Shown here piece after piece: positions 18,712 to 27,011 of a stretch of 64,000 nt of DNA. Below the pieces are notes generated by a model. The model was given only the letters and a program-made list of their open reading frames with translations. It searched no databases and was not told the DNA's origin. The translations under genes and the position numbers were made by a program. The DNA lies in assembly GCF_028688795.1 (NCBI RefSeq), contig NZ_JAQTXM010000026.1, forward strand, positions 1-64,000, written 5' to 3'. This stretch comes from Rhodoferax sp. (GTDB lineage Bacteria; Pseudomonadota; Gammaproteobacteria; Burkholderiales; Burkholderiaceae_C). Numbering within the stretch: the first letter of the stretch is position 1; every line of letters begins with the position of its first letter.

Positions 18712-19485
18712 TCAAGCGGCTGTGCCAGAGCGACCGATACGGCCCTTTTGACCACGGCCAACCCAAGTTGCCAGACCCAAGGCAGTGAACAACAGGGCTA
18801 GGCTGCCAGGCTCGGGCACCGTAGACATGGCGCTGGCCGAGATCGCGTAGCTCACGCTGTCAAGCGCAACAGAGGAATCGCCCGTGCCATCCTGGCTTGC
18901 GAACACGCCGTAGAACACATCAAGGAGACCCAGCGCAGGCCCGGTCAGGTCGCTGCCTGCTGGTGCGATGGCGTCAACCCCAAATGCGCCGCTGAAGGGC
19001 GAAGCATCATCCGACACGGCGGCCGCATCGGCCAACACTTCAACCAGAGGATCAAGATGCGTCGCAGAAAACACGCCGCCAGCAAAACTGCCTTCGAAAA
19101 CGCTGGCACCGCTGTATGCGCTAGCCGTGCCGCCGGATGTTGCCAATGCATAACTGCCCGCCACGCCCGCAACCAGACCCAGTGGCATCCCCGCAAAACT
19201 GAAGCCGCTCTTGGCGACGACCACAACTGCCGCGCCACCTGACGAAGGGGGGGATTCTTGATAGGCAACGTTGCCGTCCGTCGCCCCAGCTTGCAGTGAA
19301 GACTGAAACGCAAAAGTGATCCGGTCATTCGCTACATTGGCCGTCACGTTGCTCCAGAACGCATCGTCATAATAAAAATCGACCGTGTTGCCGGAGCCAG
19401 CCAAGACCAGCGCAGCAGAGGCGTTGAGCGAACTGATGCCCAAAATGAGCGTTGCAAGCTTGCGATAAATAGAATTGAGCTTCAT
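18712..19485 (-). CDS. PEP-CTERM sorting domain protein
   Basis: A 257-aa exported protein of unknown function. It has a signal peptide (about 1-25, cleavage after NASA), a Gly/Ala/Ser-rich body, and a C-terminal PEP-CTERM signal: VPEPGSLALLFTALGLATWV followed by basic residues. By family knowledge such tails are cut by exosortase/EpsH during export to the exopolysaccharide-covered surface. No exosortase lies in this window. The gene is directly upstream of the giant nuclease (59-base gap, same strand), suggesting one transcript. A GGAAA ribosome site precedes the ATG. Confidence 0.85.
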   Translation of the reverse strand: MKLNSIYRKLATLILGISSLNASAALVLAGSGNTVDFYYDDAFWSNVTANVANDRITFAFQSSLQAGATDGNVAYQESPPSSGGAAVVVVAKSGFSFAGMPLGLVAGVAGSYALATSGGTASAYSGASVFEGSFAGGVFSATHLDPLVEVLADAAAVSDDASPFSGAFGVDAIAPAGSDLTGPALGLLDVFYGVFASQDGTGDSSVALDSVSYAISASAMSTVPEPGSLALLFTALGLATWVGRGQKGRIGRSGTAA

Positions 19486-19735
19486 TGGAAAATTTCCGGG
19501 TGAATGGGTTGTGCGGTGCAGGCTGTTGCTCTGCGCCTCAAGAAAACCAGCAAGCCCTTTTTGGAAAGGATCGCGTCAGATGCGTCTGGTTTGCAGGAGC
19601 TTAGAGGTGCTTTGTGACATGCGCGTGAAGCACTTGTCTCTTGCTGTCCGCCAAAAGTGCCGGGACATGGGGTAATCAAGGACCACCTGCTAGCAGGCGT
19701 GCCAATCGCCCGGCAGTCATACCGATAATCGAGCC

Positions 19736-21124
19736 ATGACACACACTGAAAATTTCGCCTTCAATACCCTGCCGCTCAACCCCGCCACGCTGGACAACTT
19801 GCAGCAGCTCGGCTACCTCAGCATGACCCCCATCCAGGCGGCCAGCCTGCCCACGGCGCTGGCGGGCAAAGACCTGATCGCCCAGGCTCAAACCGGCAGT
19901 GGCAAGACCGCCGCCTTTGGCTTGGCGCTGCTGGAGCGGCTGAACCCGCGCCGTTTTGCCGTGCAAGCCCTGGTGCTATGCCCCACACGCGAGCTGGCCG
20001 ACCAGGTCACGGTGGAAATCCGCCGTTTGGCACGCGCGCAAGACAACATCAAGGTCGTCACCCTGTGCGGCGGCGTGGCCTTGCGTGGCCAGCGGGCCAG
20101 CCTTGAAAACGGCGCACACATTGTGGTTGGCACGCCCGGGCGTGTCATGGACCACCTGGCCCGCGGCTACTTGGTGCTGGAAGCCCTCAACACTTTGGTG
20201 CTGGACGAAGCTGACCGCATGCTCGACATGGGCTTTTTCGAAGACATAGCCACCGTCACCAAGCAATGCCCACCGGAGCGCCAAACCCTGCTGTTCTCCG
20301 CCACCTACCCCGAAGGCATTGAAAAACTCGCCAAACAGTTCATGCGCGACCCGGTTCAAATCACGGTGGCCGACACGGCTGGCACAAGCTTGATCGAGCA
20401 GCGCTTTTATGAAGTGACCCGCCCAACCCGGTTTGAGGTGGTGGCCAAACTGCTCAACCACTTCAGGCCAGAGAGCACGCTGGCGTTTTGCAACACCAAA
20501 CAGCAATGCAAAGACCTGGTGATTTACCTGCAAGCCCAGGGGTTCAACGCGCTGGCGCTTTACGGTGAACTGGAGCAGCGTGAGCGCGACCAAGTGCTGG
20601 CGCAGTTTGCCAACCGCAGCACCTCCATTCTGGTGGCCACCGACGTCGCCTCGCGCGGCATCGACATCAAGGAGCTCAATGCGGTGATCAATGTAGACAT
20701 CACCCCCGACCCCGAGGTGCATGTGCACCGCGTCGGCCGCACCGGGCGCGCGGGTGAGTCTGGCCTGGCTTTAAGCCTGGCCGCCATGTACGAGATGGGC
20801 GCGGTGGGCAAGATTGAGCAGTACCAAAAGTCGGCATCGGTCTGGCACAAGCTGGAAGAACTCACCCCCACTGGCGCCGGCCCTCTGCTGCCCCCCATGG
20901 TCACGCTGCAAATTCTGGGCGGCCGCAAGGAAAAAATCCGCCCCGGTGACGTGCTGGGCGCATTGACGGCTGACGCAGGCTACAGCCGAGAGCAAATCGG
21001 CAAGATCAACGTGACCGAATTCACTACCTTCGTGGCAGTAAACCGCGACATTGCACAGCAAGCCATGCAAAAGCTCAACGCCGGCAAGATCAAAGGCAAA
21101 AGCGTGAGGGTGCGGCTGGTGTGA
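19736..21124 (+). CDS. dbpA: ATP-dependent RNA helicase DbpA
   Basis: A 462-aa DEAD-box helicase that acts in 50S subunit assembly, recognising hairpin 92 of 23S rRNA. Helicase motifs are all present: the Q motif region (MTPIQAASLP), AQTGSGKT, PTRELA, TPGR, LDEADRML, SAT and HRVGRTGRAG. The C-terminal ~75 residues (LQILGGRKEKIRPGDVLGAL followed by NVTEFTTFVAV) form the DbpA-specific RNA-binding domain, which distinguishes it from RhlE or SrmB. It is divergent from the PEP-CTERM gene with a 250-base gap, and its own downstream inverted repeats may end transcription. Confidence 0.93.
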   Translation: MTHTENFAFNTLPLNPATLDNLQQLGYLSMTPIQAASLPTALAGKDLIAQAQTGSGKTAAFGLALLERLNPRRFAVQALVLCPTRELADQVTVEIRRLARAQDNIKVVTLCGGVALRGQRASLENGAHIVVGTPGRVMDHLARGYLVLEALNTLVLDEADRMLDMGFFEDIATVTKQCPPERQTLLFSATYPEGIEKLAKQFMRDPVQITVADTAGTSLIEQRFYEVTRPTRFEVVAKLLNHFRPESTLAFCNTKQQCKDLVIYLQAQGFNALALYGELEQRERDQVLAQFANRSTSILVATDVASRGIDIKELNAVINVDITPDPEVHVHRVGRTGRAGESGLALSLAAMYEMGAVGKIEQYQKSASVWHKLEELTPTGAGPLLPPMVTLQILGGRKEKIRPGDVLGALTADAGYSREQIGKINVTEFTTFVAVNRDIAQQAMQKLNAGKIKGKSVRVRLV

Positions 21125-21132
21125 GACTGTGA

Positions 21133-21188
21133 GGTGTCGTTGCTGCGTTCGCAATGACGACACCGTGTCGGAAAAAACCTGACACGCG
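21133..21188 (+). terminator. Inverted repeats after dbpA, possible terminator
   Basis: Two adjacent hairpins: arms GGTGTCGT...ACGACACC at 21133-21164, then CCGTGTC...GACACG at about 21163-21186 with an A-rich loop. The first also resembles common GTCATTGCGA-type bacterial repeats. There is no clean U tract, so terminator function is only a possibility. Confidence 0.35.
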
Positions 21189-21288
21189 GTGCAGCCAAAC
21201 GCCGACTTCAGTTTCAAAGTGACAGGGTTACAGTTCATCTCAAGGCGACGTGCATCGTCGCCTGCATTGATTTACCGAGGAGCCCACC

Positions 21289-21522
21289 ATGTCAACCATC
21301 ACCGAATTCTCTAACCCCTTCAGCCTGATGATGGAGCCCGAGCGCGTGTTGCAGACCATGGAGCGCTCACAGCAGTTGCGCGGCCTGCGTCGCCACAAAC
21401 TGCGCCCGCTGGACAAACCACTTATTCCCTACACCTCAGAAGCCCTGGCCAGCCGCGCCGCGTTTGACGCGGCCATTGATGCGCAGGAGCTGGATGATGC
21501 GGCAGGGTATTTGCTGAACTAA
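21289..21522 (+). CDS. Hypothetical protein, 77 aa
   Basis: A small acidic/basic soluble protein beginning MSTITEFSNPFSLMMEPERV, with a central Arg-rich stretch (RSQQLRGLRRHKLRPLDKPL) and an Ala-rich helical end (AAFDAAIDAQELDDAAGYLL). It has a good ribosome site (GAGGAG, 6 bases before the ATG) and codon use like its neighbours, so I take it as a real gene. I do not recognise a family. It sits alone between dbpA and the convergent rmd-like gene, with 164 bases of leader. The shape suggests a small regulatory or adaptor protein, but nothing in the sequence proves this. Confidence 0.6.
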   Translation: MSTITEFSNPFSLMMEPERVLQTMERSQQLRGLRRHKLRPLDKPLIPYTSEALASRAAFDAAIDAQELDDAAGYLLN

Positions 21523-21557
21523 CCCCTATGGCTGGCGTGGCCCGCTAATTGACCTAG

Positions 21558-22541
21558 TCACTTTTTCGACTGTTCTGCGGCCACCATGGCTCGCACCACA
21601 TCGCTCATGCGCTTATCGGCACGCCAATCCAGTTTCTCAGCAGCCAGCGCAGGGTTTGCCCGGCTGAAGCGCATGTCGGTGGGGCGCATCAAAGTAGGGT
21701 CGCTGACCACATGCTCAAGCCAATCGAGGTCCAGGGCGGCAAACGCCTCTGACACAAAATCTTTCAGTGCGTGCGTCTCCCCTGTCGCAATCACAAAGTC
21801 GTGCGGCGTATCTTGGGCCAACATACGTGCCATGGCATCCACATACTCTGGGGCCCATCCCCAGTCGCGATAAATGTCCAGGTTGCCCAATTGCAAACGT
21901 TCATTGCTCCCAGCCGCAATTCGGCAGGCTGCCCTGACAATTTTTTGCGTTACAAAACGCTCAGGCCGCAAAGGTGACTCATGGTTGAAAAGAATGCCAG
22001 AGCAAGCAAACAAGCCATAGGCTTCCCGGTAATTGGCCACCTGCCAAAACGCAGCAGCTTTCGCAACGGCATAAGGGCTGCGTGGCCGGAACGGTGTTGA
22101 CTCGTCAGCCGGCAAGTCGCCATTGTCACCAAAGCACTCGCTAGAACCGGCACTGTAAAAGCGTGTCTTGCACCCAAGGAAGCGGATCGACTCAAGCAAG
22201 TTGAGCGTGCTCAGGCTGATGCTCTCAAGTGTCTCAACAGGCTGCTCAAAAGACAAGCCCACCGAGCTTTGGCCAGCCAGGTGATACAGCTCTTGGGGTT
22301 CGTAGCGTGCCAACATCTGCACCACGCTGCGAAAATCGTTGCTGGCCATGGAAGCCAGCTCAACGCGGTCTCGAATGCCAATTCGGGTCAAATTGGCAAA
22401 CGAGCTAACTTGTGCATCGCGTGAAGTGCCCACCACCCGGTAGCCGCGGTCTAGCAGCAACTTGGCCAGGTAGGCGCCATCTTGGCCAGAAATACCGCAA
22501 ATCAACGCCGTTGGTTTGTGGTCGGTGCTTGATTCACTCAT
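21558..22541 (-). CDS. GDP-mannose dehydratase-family SDR, probably Rmd-like reductase
   Basis: A 327-aa extended short-chain dehydrogenase. The NAD(P) loop is GISGQDGAYLAKLLLDRGY (residue 16 on), followed by the Ser of GSSECFG and the catalytic YxxxK in SPYAVAKAAAFW. It is homologous to the dehydratase encoded just upstream (6-base gap) but shorter and divergent, the usual arrangement for the second enzyme of GDP-D-rhamnose synthesis (GDP-4-dehydro-6-deoxy-D-mannose reductase). A second GDP-mannose 4,6-dehydratase or an unrelated nucleotide-sugar epimerase cannot be excluded. The product would feed glycan synthesis by the glycosyltransferases 16-25 kb away. Confidence 0.75.
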   Translation of the reverse strand: MSESSTDHKPTALICGISGQDGAYLAKLLLDRGYRVVGTSRDAQVSSFANLTRIGIRDRVELASMASNDFRSVVQMLARYEPQELYHLAGQSSVGLSFEQPVETLESISLSTLNLLESIRFLGCKTRFYSAGSSECFGDNGDLPADESTPFRPRSPYAVAKAAAFWQVANYREAYGLFACSGILFNHESPLRPERFVTQKIVRAACRIAAGSNERLQLGNLDIYRDWGWAPEYVDAMARMLAQDTPHDFVIATGETHALKDFVSEAFAALDLDWLEHVVSDPTLMRPTDMRFSRANPALAAEKLDWRADKRMSDVVRAMVAAEQSKK

Positions 22542-22547
22542 GGTTTG

Positions 22548-23678
22548 TTACTCGCGGCTGGGGGCTACATGGTAGCCATGCTGACTAAGGAGCGCGCTTT
22601 TCTTGGCGTCGGCCAAATCATGGGCCACCATTTCGGCCACCATCTCATCGAGTGTTATCTCTGGTACCCAGCCCAAAGTTGCCTTGGCTTTGGTGGGGTC
22701 GCCCAGCAGCGTTTCAACCTCGGTGGGGCGGTAATAGCGCGGGTCTACCTTGACGATGACCTGCCCCACTTTGAGCGCTGGCGCATCAGGGCCGGTGATG
22801 CTTTTGACCACAGCCACCTCTTGCTCGCCCTGACCCTCAAAAGCCACAGCAACACCCAGTTGCGCTGCCGCCTTGGTGATGAACTCACGCACGCTGTATT
22901 GCACACCGGTGGCAATCACAAAGTCTTGCGGCTGCTCTTGCTGCAGCATCATCCACTGCATGCGCACATAATCTTTGGCGTGGCCCCAGTCGCGCAGGGC
23001 GCTCATGTTGCCCATGTACAGGCATTGCTCTAGCCCCTGAGCAATGTTGGCCAGGCCACGGGTGATCTTGCGTGTCACAAAGGTTTCGCCCCGGCGAGGG
23101 CTTTCGTGGTTAAACAAGATGCCATTGCATGCATACATGCCATAGGCTTCGCGGTAGTTCACTGTGATCCAGTAGGCATAGAGCTTGGCCACGGCGTAGG
23201 GGCTGCGGGGGTAAAACGGTGTGGTCTCTGACTGTGGTATCTCTTGCACCAGGCCATACAGTTCGGAGGTGGAGGCTTGGTAAAAGCGGGTTTTTTTCTC
23301 CAGCCCCAGAATGCGAATGGCTTCCAGCAAGCGCAGGGTGCCCATGCCGTCCACATCGGCGGTGTATTCGGGGCTCTCAAAACTTACGGCTACATGGCTT
23401 TGGGCACCAAGGTTGTAAACCTCGTCAGGCTGCACTTGCTGAATGATGCGGGTAAGGTTACTGGTGTCAGACAAATCGCCGTAATGCAGCTTGAAGCGGG
23501 CGTTGTCTATGTGTGGGTCTTGGTAAATGTGGTCTACGCGCTCGGTGTTAAAAGAGCTGGCGCGACGCTTGATGCCATGAACGACATAGCCTTTTTCAAG
23601 CAAAAGTTCAGCCAGGTACGACCCGTCCTGGCCGGTAATGCCGGTGATGAGTGCGACTTTTGGGGTGTGAGTGGTCAT
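22548..23678 (-). CDS. gmd: GDP-mannose 4,6-dehydratase
   Basis: A 376-aa SDR enzyme converting GDP-D-mannose to GDP-4-dehydro-6-deoxy-D-mannose, the precursor of GDP-rhamnose, fucose and perosamine. It shows [19 protein letters not shown] at residue 10, the family signature [15 protein letters not shown], the active-site STSELYG and [12 protein letters not shown] (YxxxK), and [17 protein letters not shown] chose the ATG at 23678 ([13 protein letters not shown]) because this matches Gmd N-termini; the upstream in-frame extension to 23903 has no family similarity. It is co-transcribed with the downstream reductase. Confidence 0.92.
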   Translation of the reverse strand: MTTHTPKVALITGITGQDGSYLAELLLEKGYVVHGIKRRASSFNTERVDHIYQDPHIDNARFKLHYGDLSDTSNLTRIIQQVQPDEVYNLGAQSHVAVSFESPEYTADVDGMGTLRLLEAIRILGLEKKTRFYQASTSELYGLVQEIPQSETTPFYPRSPYAVAKLYAYWITVNYREAYGMYACNGILFNHESPRRGETFVTRKITRGLANIAQGLEQCLYMGNMSALRDWGHAKDYVRMQWMMLQQEQPQDFVIATGVQYSVREFITKAAAQLGVAVAFEGQGEQEVAVVKSITGPDAPALKVGQVIVKVDPRYYRPTEVETLLGDPTKAKATLGWVPEITLDEMVAEMVAHDLADAKKSALLSQHGYHVAPSRE

Positions 23679-23963
23679 TGCTAATACCGAAATTTTGGTG
23701 CGCAGGATGCGCAGCCGTGGGAGTGCATTAAAAGCTGTTTGACGCCATGTCGGGTAAGCCTGCAGGGTCGACACAAAGTTGCGCGAAACAAGGTAGACCA
23801 GCAGCGCTGGCCAGCTTGTGAGTATAAAACAGCGGAAAAGCGACAACCTGGCGGAAGTCTCGATGTTGCTGTAGCAATGGACGAACTCATGGTTCCCGAC
23901 CAAATTCGGGAAAACCGCGTCCTACGGAATAAGTGTACCCGTCAGTATCGATTTGCCTTTTTT

Positions 23964-24100
23964 CTAAGCAGTCACCGCCGCCAGCAAGGTCTCATTGGAC
24001 AGATGGATGTACCTCTGACTCGTCTTGAGCTGGGTGTGCCCCAAGACCTTTGCCAGTCTTACGCCCGTGTCCTTTGCATTGGCATTGAGCAGCCACGATG
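23964..24100 (-). pseudogene. Tyrosine recombinase (phage integrase), C-terminal remnant
   Basis: The minus strand translates, ending at a TAG (23964-23966), as WLLNANAKDTGVRLAKVLGH followed by TQLKTSQRYIHLSNETLLAA and VTA. This is the end of a tyrosine recombinase: the LGH motif with the conserved His, then the nucleophilic Tyr in RYIHL. Nothing upstream in any frame continues the protein, because parE begins immediately (24101). About 45 residues remain out of roughly 330-400, so this is a scar of an integrating element next to a toxin-antitoxin pair. Confidence 0.7.
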
Positions 24101-24457
24101 CTAGTGGAAATCGCCTGCAGGAAGATGCCGTTGCAGATCCATACTATCGTGCAAAATCCGCAGCACATCGATGACCTCGACCCCTTGTAGATGGCCGACC
24201 TGAAACATCAAAAAATGTCTCCCTTTGCGCCCCTTTCTGGCGACATGCAATGTGTACAAGCCAAGACCAATTTCGCTTCGTGTCTTGATACCCAAGATTT
24301 CAGGGCCAGCGCACAGATCTTCAATCGTTGCGGACAATGTTTCAGCATACGTATGGGCTTGGTCTAGCCCAAATTTATCGACCGTCCACTGCAAAATATC
24401 TTGGTAGTCTTCCTCGGCCGCAGACGCAAGACGTACATGCCAACTATTGGCGGTCAC
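24101..24457 (-). CDS. parE: ParE/RelE-superfamily toxin
   Basis: A 118-aa small basic protein of the ParE/RelE toxin superfamily. Visible marks are the N-terminal LASAAEEDYQDILQWTVDKFG helix pair and the C-terminal strand set GLYTLHVARKGRKGRHFLMF and VIDVLRILHDSMDLQRHL. ParE toxins poison DNA gyrase; RelE relatives cut mRNA. The sequence alone (LRILHDSMDL ending) favours ParE. The start overlaps the end of the antitoxin gene by four bases (ATGA), antitoxin first, as usual. It abuts an integrase remnant, consistent with a mobile origin. Confidence 0.82.
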   Translation of the reverse strand: MTANSWHVRLASAAEEDYQDILQWTVDKFGLDQAHTYAETLSATIEDLCAGPEILGIKTRSEIGLGLYTLHVARKGRKGRHFLMFQVGHLQGVEVIDVLRILHDSMDLQRHLPAGDFH

Positions 24458-24735
24458 TTCGCACCAAGCACTTTAGTGGCAGCGGATGCAAGGTGCCGCT
24501 TCAGTTCGTCTGCGGAAGTAAAGCTGCTGTACGCCCCTGAATTGATGTCAGCAATACCAATACGTGCTGCTTCTTTCAATGCGGTCAATCGGTACTGATC
24601 CTCTGTTTCCCGATGCTCAATCAAACGCAACCCCTCACGCAGCACCTCACTTGCATTTTGATATCGACCCGAGGTCACCAGATTTTCAACAAAGTGAGCT
24701 TGATGTTCCGTTAGGACAACATTTTTTGTAGGCAT
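24454..24735 (-). CDS. parD: ParD-like antitoxin
   Basis: A 93-aa antitoxin with an N-terminal ribbon-helix-helix DNA-binding domain (MPTKNVVLTEHQAHFVENLV, then SGRYQNASEVLREGLRLIE) and an acidic, flexible C-terminus (from about residue 55) that would wrap the toxin. I chose the ATG at 24735 over a longer frame because GAAAGG sits 7 bases before it and the RHH fold begins there. It is coupled to parE by a four-base overlap. It probably represses its own promoter through the palindrome at 24761-24775. Confidence 0.82.
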   Translation of the reverse strand: MPTKNVVLTEHQAHFVENLVTSGRYQNASEVLREGLRLIEHRETEDQYRLTALKEAARIGIADINSGAYSSFTSADELKRHLASAATKVLGAK

Positions 24736-24760
24736 AGCGGCCTTTCTATAAATTGAGGTA

Positions 24761-24775
24761 TGGCACATTATGCCA
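24761..24775. promoter_or_regulatory. Palindromic operator before parDE
   Basis: TGGCACATTATGCCA: perfect 5-base arms around a 5-base centre, 26 bases upstream of the parD start. On the minus strand the centre gives CATAAT, a good -10 hexamer, so RHH binding here would block the promoter. Autoregulation by ParD is the family norm; the site itself is inferred. Confidence 0.5.
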
Positions 24776-24967
24776 ATAACCCACCCCATCCAATGGCCAT
24801 AAACGCGGCTTGCTTTGGCGGCACTGCGGTATCGGGAATGTTTGGCCATAGGGGAAACTCCTTCGGGTTGAGGAACGAGAAACGAAATATCGCTTTGGAA
24901 AGTACAGACGTAAAAAAGCCCCAGCAGGCAGAACCTGATGAGGCGACGAGGAGGGGAGTCGGGGACT

Positions 24968-25026
24968 AAAGCTACTTATTACATAGCTGCTTACGCTTTA
25001 TTTGTATGCTCTAGAGGCTGATTAAT
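24968..25026 (+). repeat. Dispersed intergenic repeat copy B
   Basis: Contains GCTACTTATTACATAGCTGCTTACGC, then a spacer and GCTCTAGAGGCTG. It lies in the ~300-base non-coding stretch between parD (24735) and the DUF6447-like remnant (25039). I saw no gene in that stretch. Confidence 0.65.
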
Positions 25027-25038
25027 ATGTAAATAAGT

Positions 25039-25116
25039 TCAATTGAACTTCAACGTCTCACTGGCCTGTGCCTGTTTCAGAACTGACGGCAATGCCGCCT
25101 ACAAGTCTTTGGAATA
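25039..25116 (-). pseudogene. DUF6447-like gene, broken 3' remnant
   Basis: The minus strand encodes TYSKDL, a stop, then AALPSVLKQAQASETLKFN and a stop. The intact copy at 26216-26443 ends AYSKALQAALPSVLEQAQAS, then DTIKFN. The copy therefore has an internal stop codon and has lost its first two thirds. It lies just beyond the cyclophilin gene stop. Confidence 0.6.
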
Positions 25117-25118
25117 CG

Positions 25119-25937
25119 TCACAGCGTCTGCACCGCCAAAGTGATGGTCACATCCGCCGTCGGAACATCGGCAAAGATACCAACCGTGCCAGTTGGCATT
25201 GCCGCAATGGCATCCACCACGTCCATGCCCTGCAACACCTTGCCAAAGACCGCATAGCCTGGATTGGAAGCGCTTTGGTAGTCCAACGACGGGTTGTCCA
25301 CCAGGTTGACAAAGAACTCCGACGTGGCGGAGTCCGGCACACTGGTTCTGGCCATCGCCACCGTGCTTCGAGTATTCAACAAACCCTTGTTGGACTCCAA
25401 TGCAATAGGCGCTACTTGCCCCGCCTTCTTGACCAGACCGGTGGTGTAGCCACCGCCCTGAACGACAAAGCCAGCAATCACCCGGTGGAACAAGGTGCTG
25501 GCGTAGTAGCCAGAGTTTACGTAGCTCAGGAAATTATTCACCGTGATGGGTGCCTTGGTGGGGTCGAGCTCCATCACCACATTGCCCTTTGACGTGATCA
25601 CGGTGACCTGGGGTGACAAGACGTTGAGCGTGTCAGAAAAAAGCACTGCACCAATGGCAGACTTGATGGTTATAGGCAAGGGGCCGGTGGCCGTGACCTT
25701 GCAGGTGAGCGTGGCCAGGTCTGGTGTGCTGCTTGTGCTGTAACTGGGGTTGGTGCATGTGCCGGTGTCAGCAATCATGTCATTACGCATGAATTTACCC
25801 GCCACTGAAATATTGGCGGTCTGCCCATAGCGCAGGCTATTGGCCTTGATCTGGGTCACGATGGGCTCAAAGTTGTCGCCGCCACCACAGGCGCTTAACA
25901 AGGCAATAAGGCTGGTGGTTACAAAAGTTCTAAGCAT
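25119..25937 (-). CDS. Lipoprotein cyclophilin-type peptidyl-prolyl isomerase
   Basis: A 272-aa protein. A lipoprotein signal (MLRTFVTTSLIALLSACGGG, lipobox LSAC) is followed by an Ig-like ~85-residue spacer and a cyclophilin domain (about 110-270) with LFHRVIAGFVVQGGG, carrying the catalytic-region Phe and Arg, and NSGYYASTLFHRV. It probably assists folding of envelope or secreted proteins from the membrane surface. I chose the ATG at 25937; a TTG at 25967 in the same frame is possible, and neither has a strong ribosome site. Within the accessory zone it is the only gene with a clear cellular function besides parDE. Confidence 0.82.
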   Translation of the reverse strand: MLRTFVTTSLIALLSACGGGDNFEPIVTQIKANSLRYGQTANISVAGKFMRNDMIADTGTCTNPSYSTSSTPDLATLTCKVTATGPLPITIKSAIGAVLFSDTLNVLSPQVTVITSKGNVVMELDPTKAPITVNNFLSYVNSGYYASTLFHRVIAGFVVQGGGYTTGLVKKAGQVAPIALESNKGLLNTRSTVAMARTSVPDSATSEFFVNLVDNPSLDYQSASNPGYAVFGKVLQGMDVVDAIAAMPTGTVGIFADVPTADVTITLAVQTL

Positions 25938-25986
25938 CTGGATGGGCGAGAAGTGAAGTAAATTCAAACGGTATTTTCATTTGGCG

Positions 25987-26214
25987 CTATACCAGCAGCA
26001 ACACGTTCAACCCAGCCATACCCACATCGGGCACGCCAACCACCTGGATGACGTCTTGTTCTCCCTCCGCATCACCGTGGTGCAGGTAAACGTCCGGCCC
26101 CAAAGGAATCCAGCCCATTGCGTCTGCTGCAAGTGCCTGCAACTCGGCCAAAGCTGTCACATCCAGTAGTACCAGGTCTGTATTGGCAAACGTCAAATAA
26201 GCAGGCAAGGTCAT
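25987..26214 (-). CDS. Hypothetical protein, 75 aa
   Basis: A small hydrophobic/acidic protein (MTLPAYLTFANTDLVLLDVT, ending GVPDVGMAGLNVLLLV). I do not recognise a family. It begins one base after the DUF6447 stop, on the same strand, so the two are almost certainly co-transcribed. The DUF6447 variant at 27406-27597 is also followed on the same strand by a small unrecognised frame (27012-27288), suggesting that DUF6447 genes here come with varying downstream partners. Confidence 0.5.
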   Translation of the reverse strand: MTLPAYLTFANTDLVLLDVTALAELQALAADAMGWIPLGPDVYLHHGDAEGEQDVIQVVGVPDVGMAGLNVLLLV

Positions 26215-26215
26215 C

Positions 26216-26443
26216 TCAATTGAACTTGATGGTGTCGCTGGCCTGTGCCTGCTCCAGCACGGACGGCAAGGCGGCTTGCAGGGCTTTGGAATAAGCCATG
26301 CGGGCGGTTTGCAGCACAGCGGTATGGGCTTGCAGACGGGCTAGCTCGGCATCGACAAATTGCAGGCTAGTGAGTTGTGCACGGGCCTCGGGGGAGAGCG
26401 TGTCGAGGTCGTAGGGGTGGTTGTCTATGGTGATGGTGGGCAT
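26216..26443 (-). CDS. DUF6447-like small protein
   Basis: A 75-aa protein starting MPTITIDNHPYDLDTLSPEA, then RAQLTSLQFVDAELARLQAH and a helical tail. The pattern (short beta start TITIDNxxYDLDTLS, then a Gln/Leu-rich helix) matches what I recall as the DUF6447 family; no function is known. It looks like a coiled-coil dimer or an adaptor. A second version with a different C-terminus and a broken third version lie within 2.5 kb, so this is a local gene family that has been duplicated and reshuffled. Confidence 0.65.
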   Translation of the reverse strand: MPTITIDNHPYDLDTLSPEARAQLTSLQFVDAELARLQAHTAVLQTARMAYSKALQAALPSVLEQAQASDTIKFN

Positions 26444-26472
26444 GGTGTGGTTGGCTGTGCAAAGATGATTTG

Positions 26473-26537
26473 ATATGAATTAAATAGCTGTTTACGCAAT
26501 TAACACAAGGGCTAGAGTCCATTTTCTTATAAATTTA
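26473..26537 (+). repeat. Dispersed intergenic repeat copy C
   Basis: Contains ATAGCTGTTTACGC, a spacer, then AAGGGCTAGAGTCC and a T-rich tail. It lies upstream of a DUF6447 gene in the same relative place as copy D, indicating that a module including the repeat was duplicated. Confidence 0.65.
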
Positions 26538-26596
26538 TCGGGCATTGGCACCGAACCTTCGTAGCCTCTGTCTGCTGCTTGGCCATTTTAGGTTCT

Positions 26597-26676
26597 CGCT
26601 GGTATATGCTCGCCGCCATTTATTATGGTTTGGATGGCGCAGCTTTGAACTTCATTTTTGGCACGTTGTTGGGCCT
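26597..26676 (+). mobile_element. Truncated second copy of the transposase 5' end
   Basis: About 80 bases align, with roughly 10 differences, to 27755-27835, the start of the transposase gene. Shared blocks include TATGCTCGCCGCCATTT, GCTTTGAACTT and TTTGGCACGTTG. The similarity stops abruptly inside the coding region, so this is a relic of a second copy or of a duplication. Confidence 0.6.
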
Positions 26677-26679
26677 TGG

Positions 26680-26925
26680 GTAACTATGTCATCCGCAGCA
26701 CCCTTCGTCGCCACGTCACCCATGTCTGCGGTTGCAGCTTGGGTCACAGAGACAGTTGTGCCGCCGGTAACAGCAATAGTGTCCAGTGCAACAGCACCTG
26801 TTTCACCAACAATTTTTGCGCCAGTTGAATTGACAACCACTGCGCCTGTTACGGGGGGCGTGCCACCGATAGTGAGCAAACCTGTGAAGTCAAGTAAAAA
26901 ACCGATTTTTTCAACGAGTTACGGG
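26680..26925 (-). pseudogene. Fragment of a Gly/Thr/Val-rich repeat protein
   Basis: The minus strand is open from a TAA near 26926 to about 26652, encoding for example LDFTGLLTIGGTPPVTGAVV, then AVTGGTTVSVTQAATADMGD. The composition and strand-turn rhythm resemble the S-layer-like protein encoded at 30897-34328 (which has TTTVTVNQTAAATAT). It has neither a start nor a natural end and runs into the IS relic. I take it as a fragment of a related surface protein; a chance low-complexity frame is possible. Confidence 0.35.
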
Positions 26926-27011
26926 TAGTTCCGGGGTGCTGTTTTTGCCTCACCTACCGCCAACCCAACTGCAAAAAGTATGCATTGCCCGATTTTGCAA
27001 TAGGAGCGGGT

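Noticed and set aside
24760..24969. 69-aa plus-strand frame upstream of parD
   Set aside because: Covers the parD operator and promoter, has no ribosome site, and the product is not family-like.
26545..26928. 127-aa plus-strand frame
   Set aside because: Antisense of the Gly/Thr-rich fragment and starts inside the IS relic.
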